This document shows, piece after piece, positions 63,371-64,000 of a DNA stretch of 64,000 nt. Below the pieces are notes generated by a model. It saw nothing but the letters and a program-made list of their open reading frames with translations. It did no database searches and was not told the origin of the DNA. Source of the DNA: Antedon mediterranea. Its lineage: Eukaryota; Echinodermata; Crinoidea; Comatulida; Antedonidae. Made by a program: the position numbers and the translations under genes. Where the stretch lies: assembly GCF_964355755.1 (NCBI RefSeq), contig NC_092677.1, positions 27,436,101 through 27,500,100 on the forward strand, given 5' to 3'. Each line of letters starts with the position of its first letter. The stretch's first letter is position 1.

Positions 63371-63857
63371 TTTGGTTTTGTTTGTTTTTCATTTATACAC
63401 ATGTATTGTATATAAACATTTAAAATATTTTACTTTTTAGTAATGCATATCAAGGGTCATATCAAATTATTCTGCTGCAGTAAACACTTAAAAAGGTTGC
63501 TAAACAATTGCATTAAACGGTAGAAAAGTTTAGTTACTGCAGTAACTGCAGTAGAATCATTTATTTAGTGTGCATATCAAGGGTTTAGGAGTATTATTAA
63601 ACAGGATTTGTTCTTGTATTTTTTATATTGTAAATTTTTCCTCAAAAACCAATGTTTGCTGGCAAACTTGGTTTCCTCAATTTTTGTGTATTTTTCAAAT
63701 AAAATTAATTTCTGTAGAAAACACATCTTTTTTTTAGATAAAAGAAATGTTTTTATTAATTTTCTTTTTATCTTTTAATTTTTCTAGTTTATTACACTGT
63801 ATAAAACACTGTATATAAATGTTTTGAAATTTAGCATGTATGGGCTATGTTTACATG

Positions 63858-63988
63858 TTCTTGGCTTTCCACTAGAAACTTAGAAGCTTTGACCAATTAC
63901 AAGCGATGGTTTAAATATTCGCTTGTGATTGATCAAATTAGTTGCGCTTACATCGTTCCATTGCATCCTAGTGGGAACCAAGCATTAA
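63858..63988. mobile_element. Foldback element family B, copy 6
   Basis: Starts tcttggctttccactagaaa and ends ctagtgggaaccaagcatt; ttgaccaattacaagcgatg and gcttgtgattgatcaaat form the core. Confidence 0.8.
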
Positions 63989-64000
63989 AAATTGCGGTCT

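Larger units (their letters stand above)
61442..64000. other. 3' region of the 934-residue gene to the right edge
   Basis: No exon seen. Two minisatellites (62381-62650 and 62760-63370) and a family B element (63858-63988). The polyadenylation site of the upstream gene should lie in the first part; several aataaa-like words are present. Confidence 0.6.

Noticed and set aside
62758-63423. Long open frames (216-221 codons plus strand, 156 minus) over the 21-bp repeat
   Set aside because: A 21-base unit without stops keeps frames open automatically. Several frames on both strands are equally open, with no exon context, and unit differences show no codon pattern.

Overview
The window is intron-rich eukaryotic nuclear DNA, AT-rich and full of short inverted-repeat elements and minisatellites. 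The protein families (FACT subunit SPT16, PDRG1, TTLL9, DUSP15/22, PIP4P/TMEM55, glucose-6-phosphate isomerase) are metazoan. The TTAGGG-type interstitial telomere repeat and a DUSP15/22-TTLL9-PDRG1 gene neighbourhood shared with human 20q11 suggest an invertebrate deuterostome. An echinoderm is my best guess, but that is inference. All exon models were joined by hand from GT/GC-AG sites, with reading frame carried across every junction.

Layout, left to right: (1) 382-2210, minus, the first five coding exons of SUPT16H, running off the left edge; (2) 2459-4702, plus, complete PDRG1, divergent from SUPT16H; (3) 5017-11747, minus, TTLL9, convergent with PDRG1 and lacking only its first coding exon(s), with an unrecognised three-exon gene (8598-9846, plus) nested in one intron; (4) 14169-17625, minus, complete DUSP15/22; (5) 18091-21017, plus, complete single-domain AAA-type protein lacking key catalytic residues; (6) 21714-27727, minus, complete 14-exon secreted, probably GPI-anchored discoidin-domain protein; (7) 28428-29038, minus, two intact tRNA-Arg(CCU) genes and one decayed copy; (8) 29829-35470, plus, complete PIP4P1/2 with a 9-base microexon; (9) 39430-43456, minus, complete GPI in 13 exons; (10) 44290-61441, plus, an unrecognised 934-residue gene divergent from GPI, with a 9.7-kb first coding intron.

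Repeats. Two short foldback (MITE-like) families occur throughout. Family A (about 12 copies) carries perfect CArG boxes in most copies; family B (about 7) carries inverted CCAAT boxes. There are also tRNA-derived SINEs, pieces of non-LTR retrotransposons, and at least ten minisatellites. Three genes (nested orphan, DUSP15/22, 934-residue gene) show local tandem duplication of an exon edge together with its splice donor. That recurring pattern, the AAA protein without arginine fingers, and the CArG-bearing MITE family are the most unusual things seen here.

The genes do not form an operon or pathway. The only functional organisation visible is three close head-to-head pairs (SUPT16H/PDRG1, DUSP/AAA, GPI/934-residue gene) that may share promoters.
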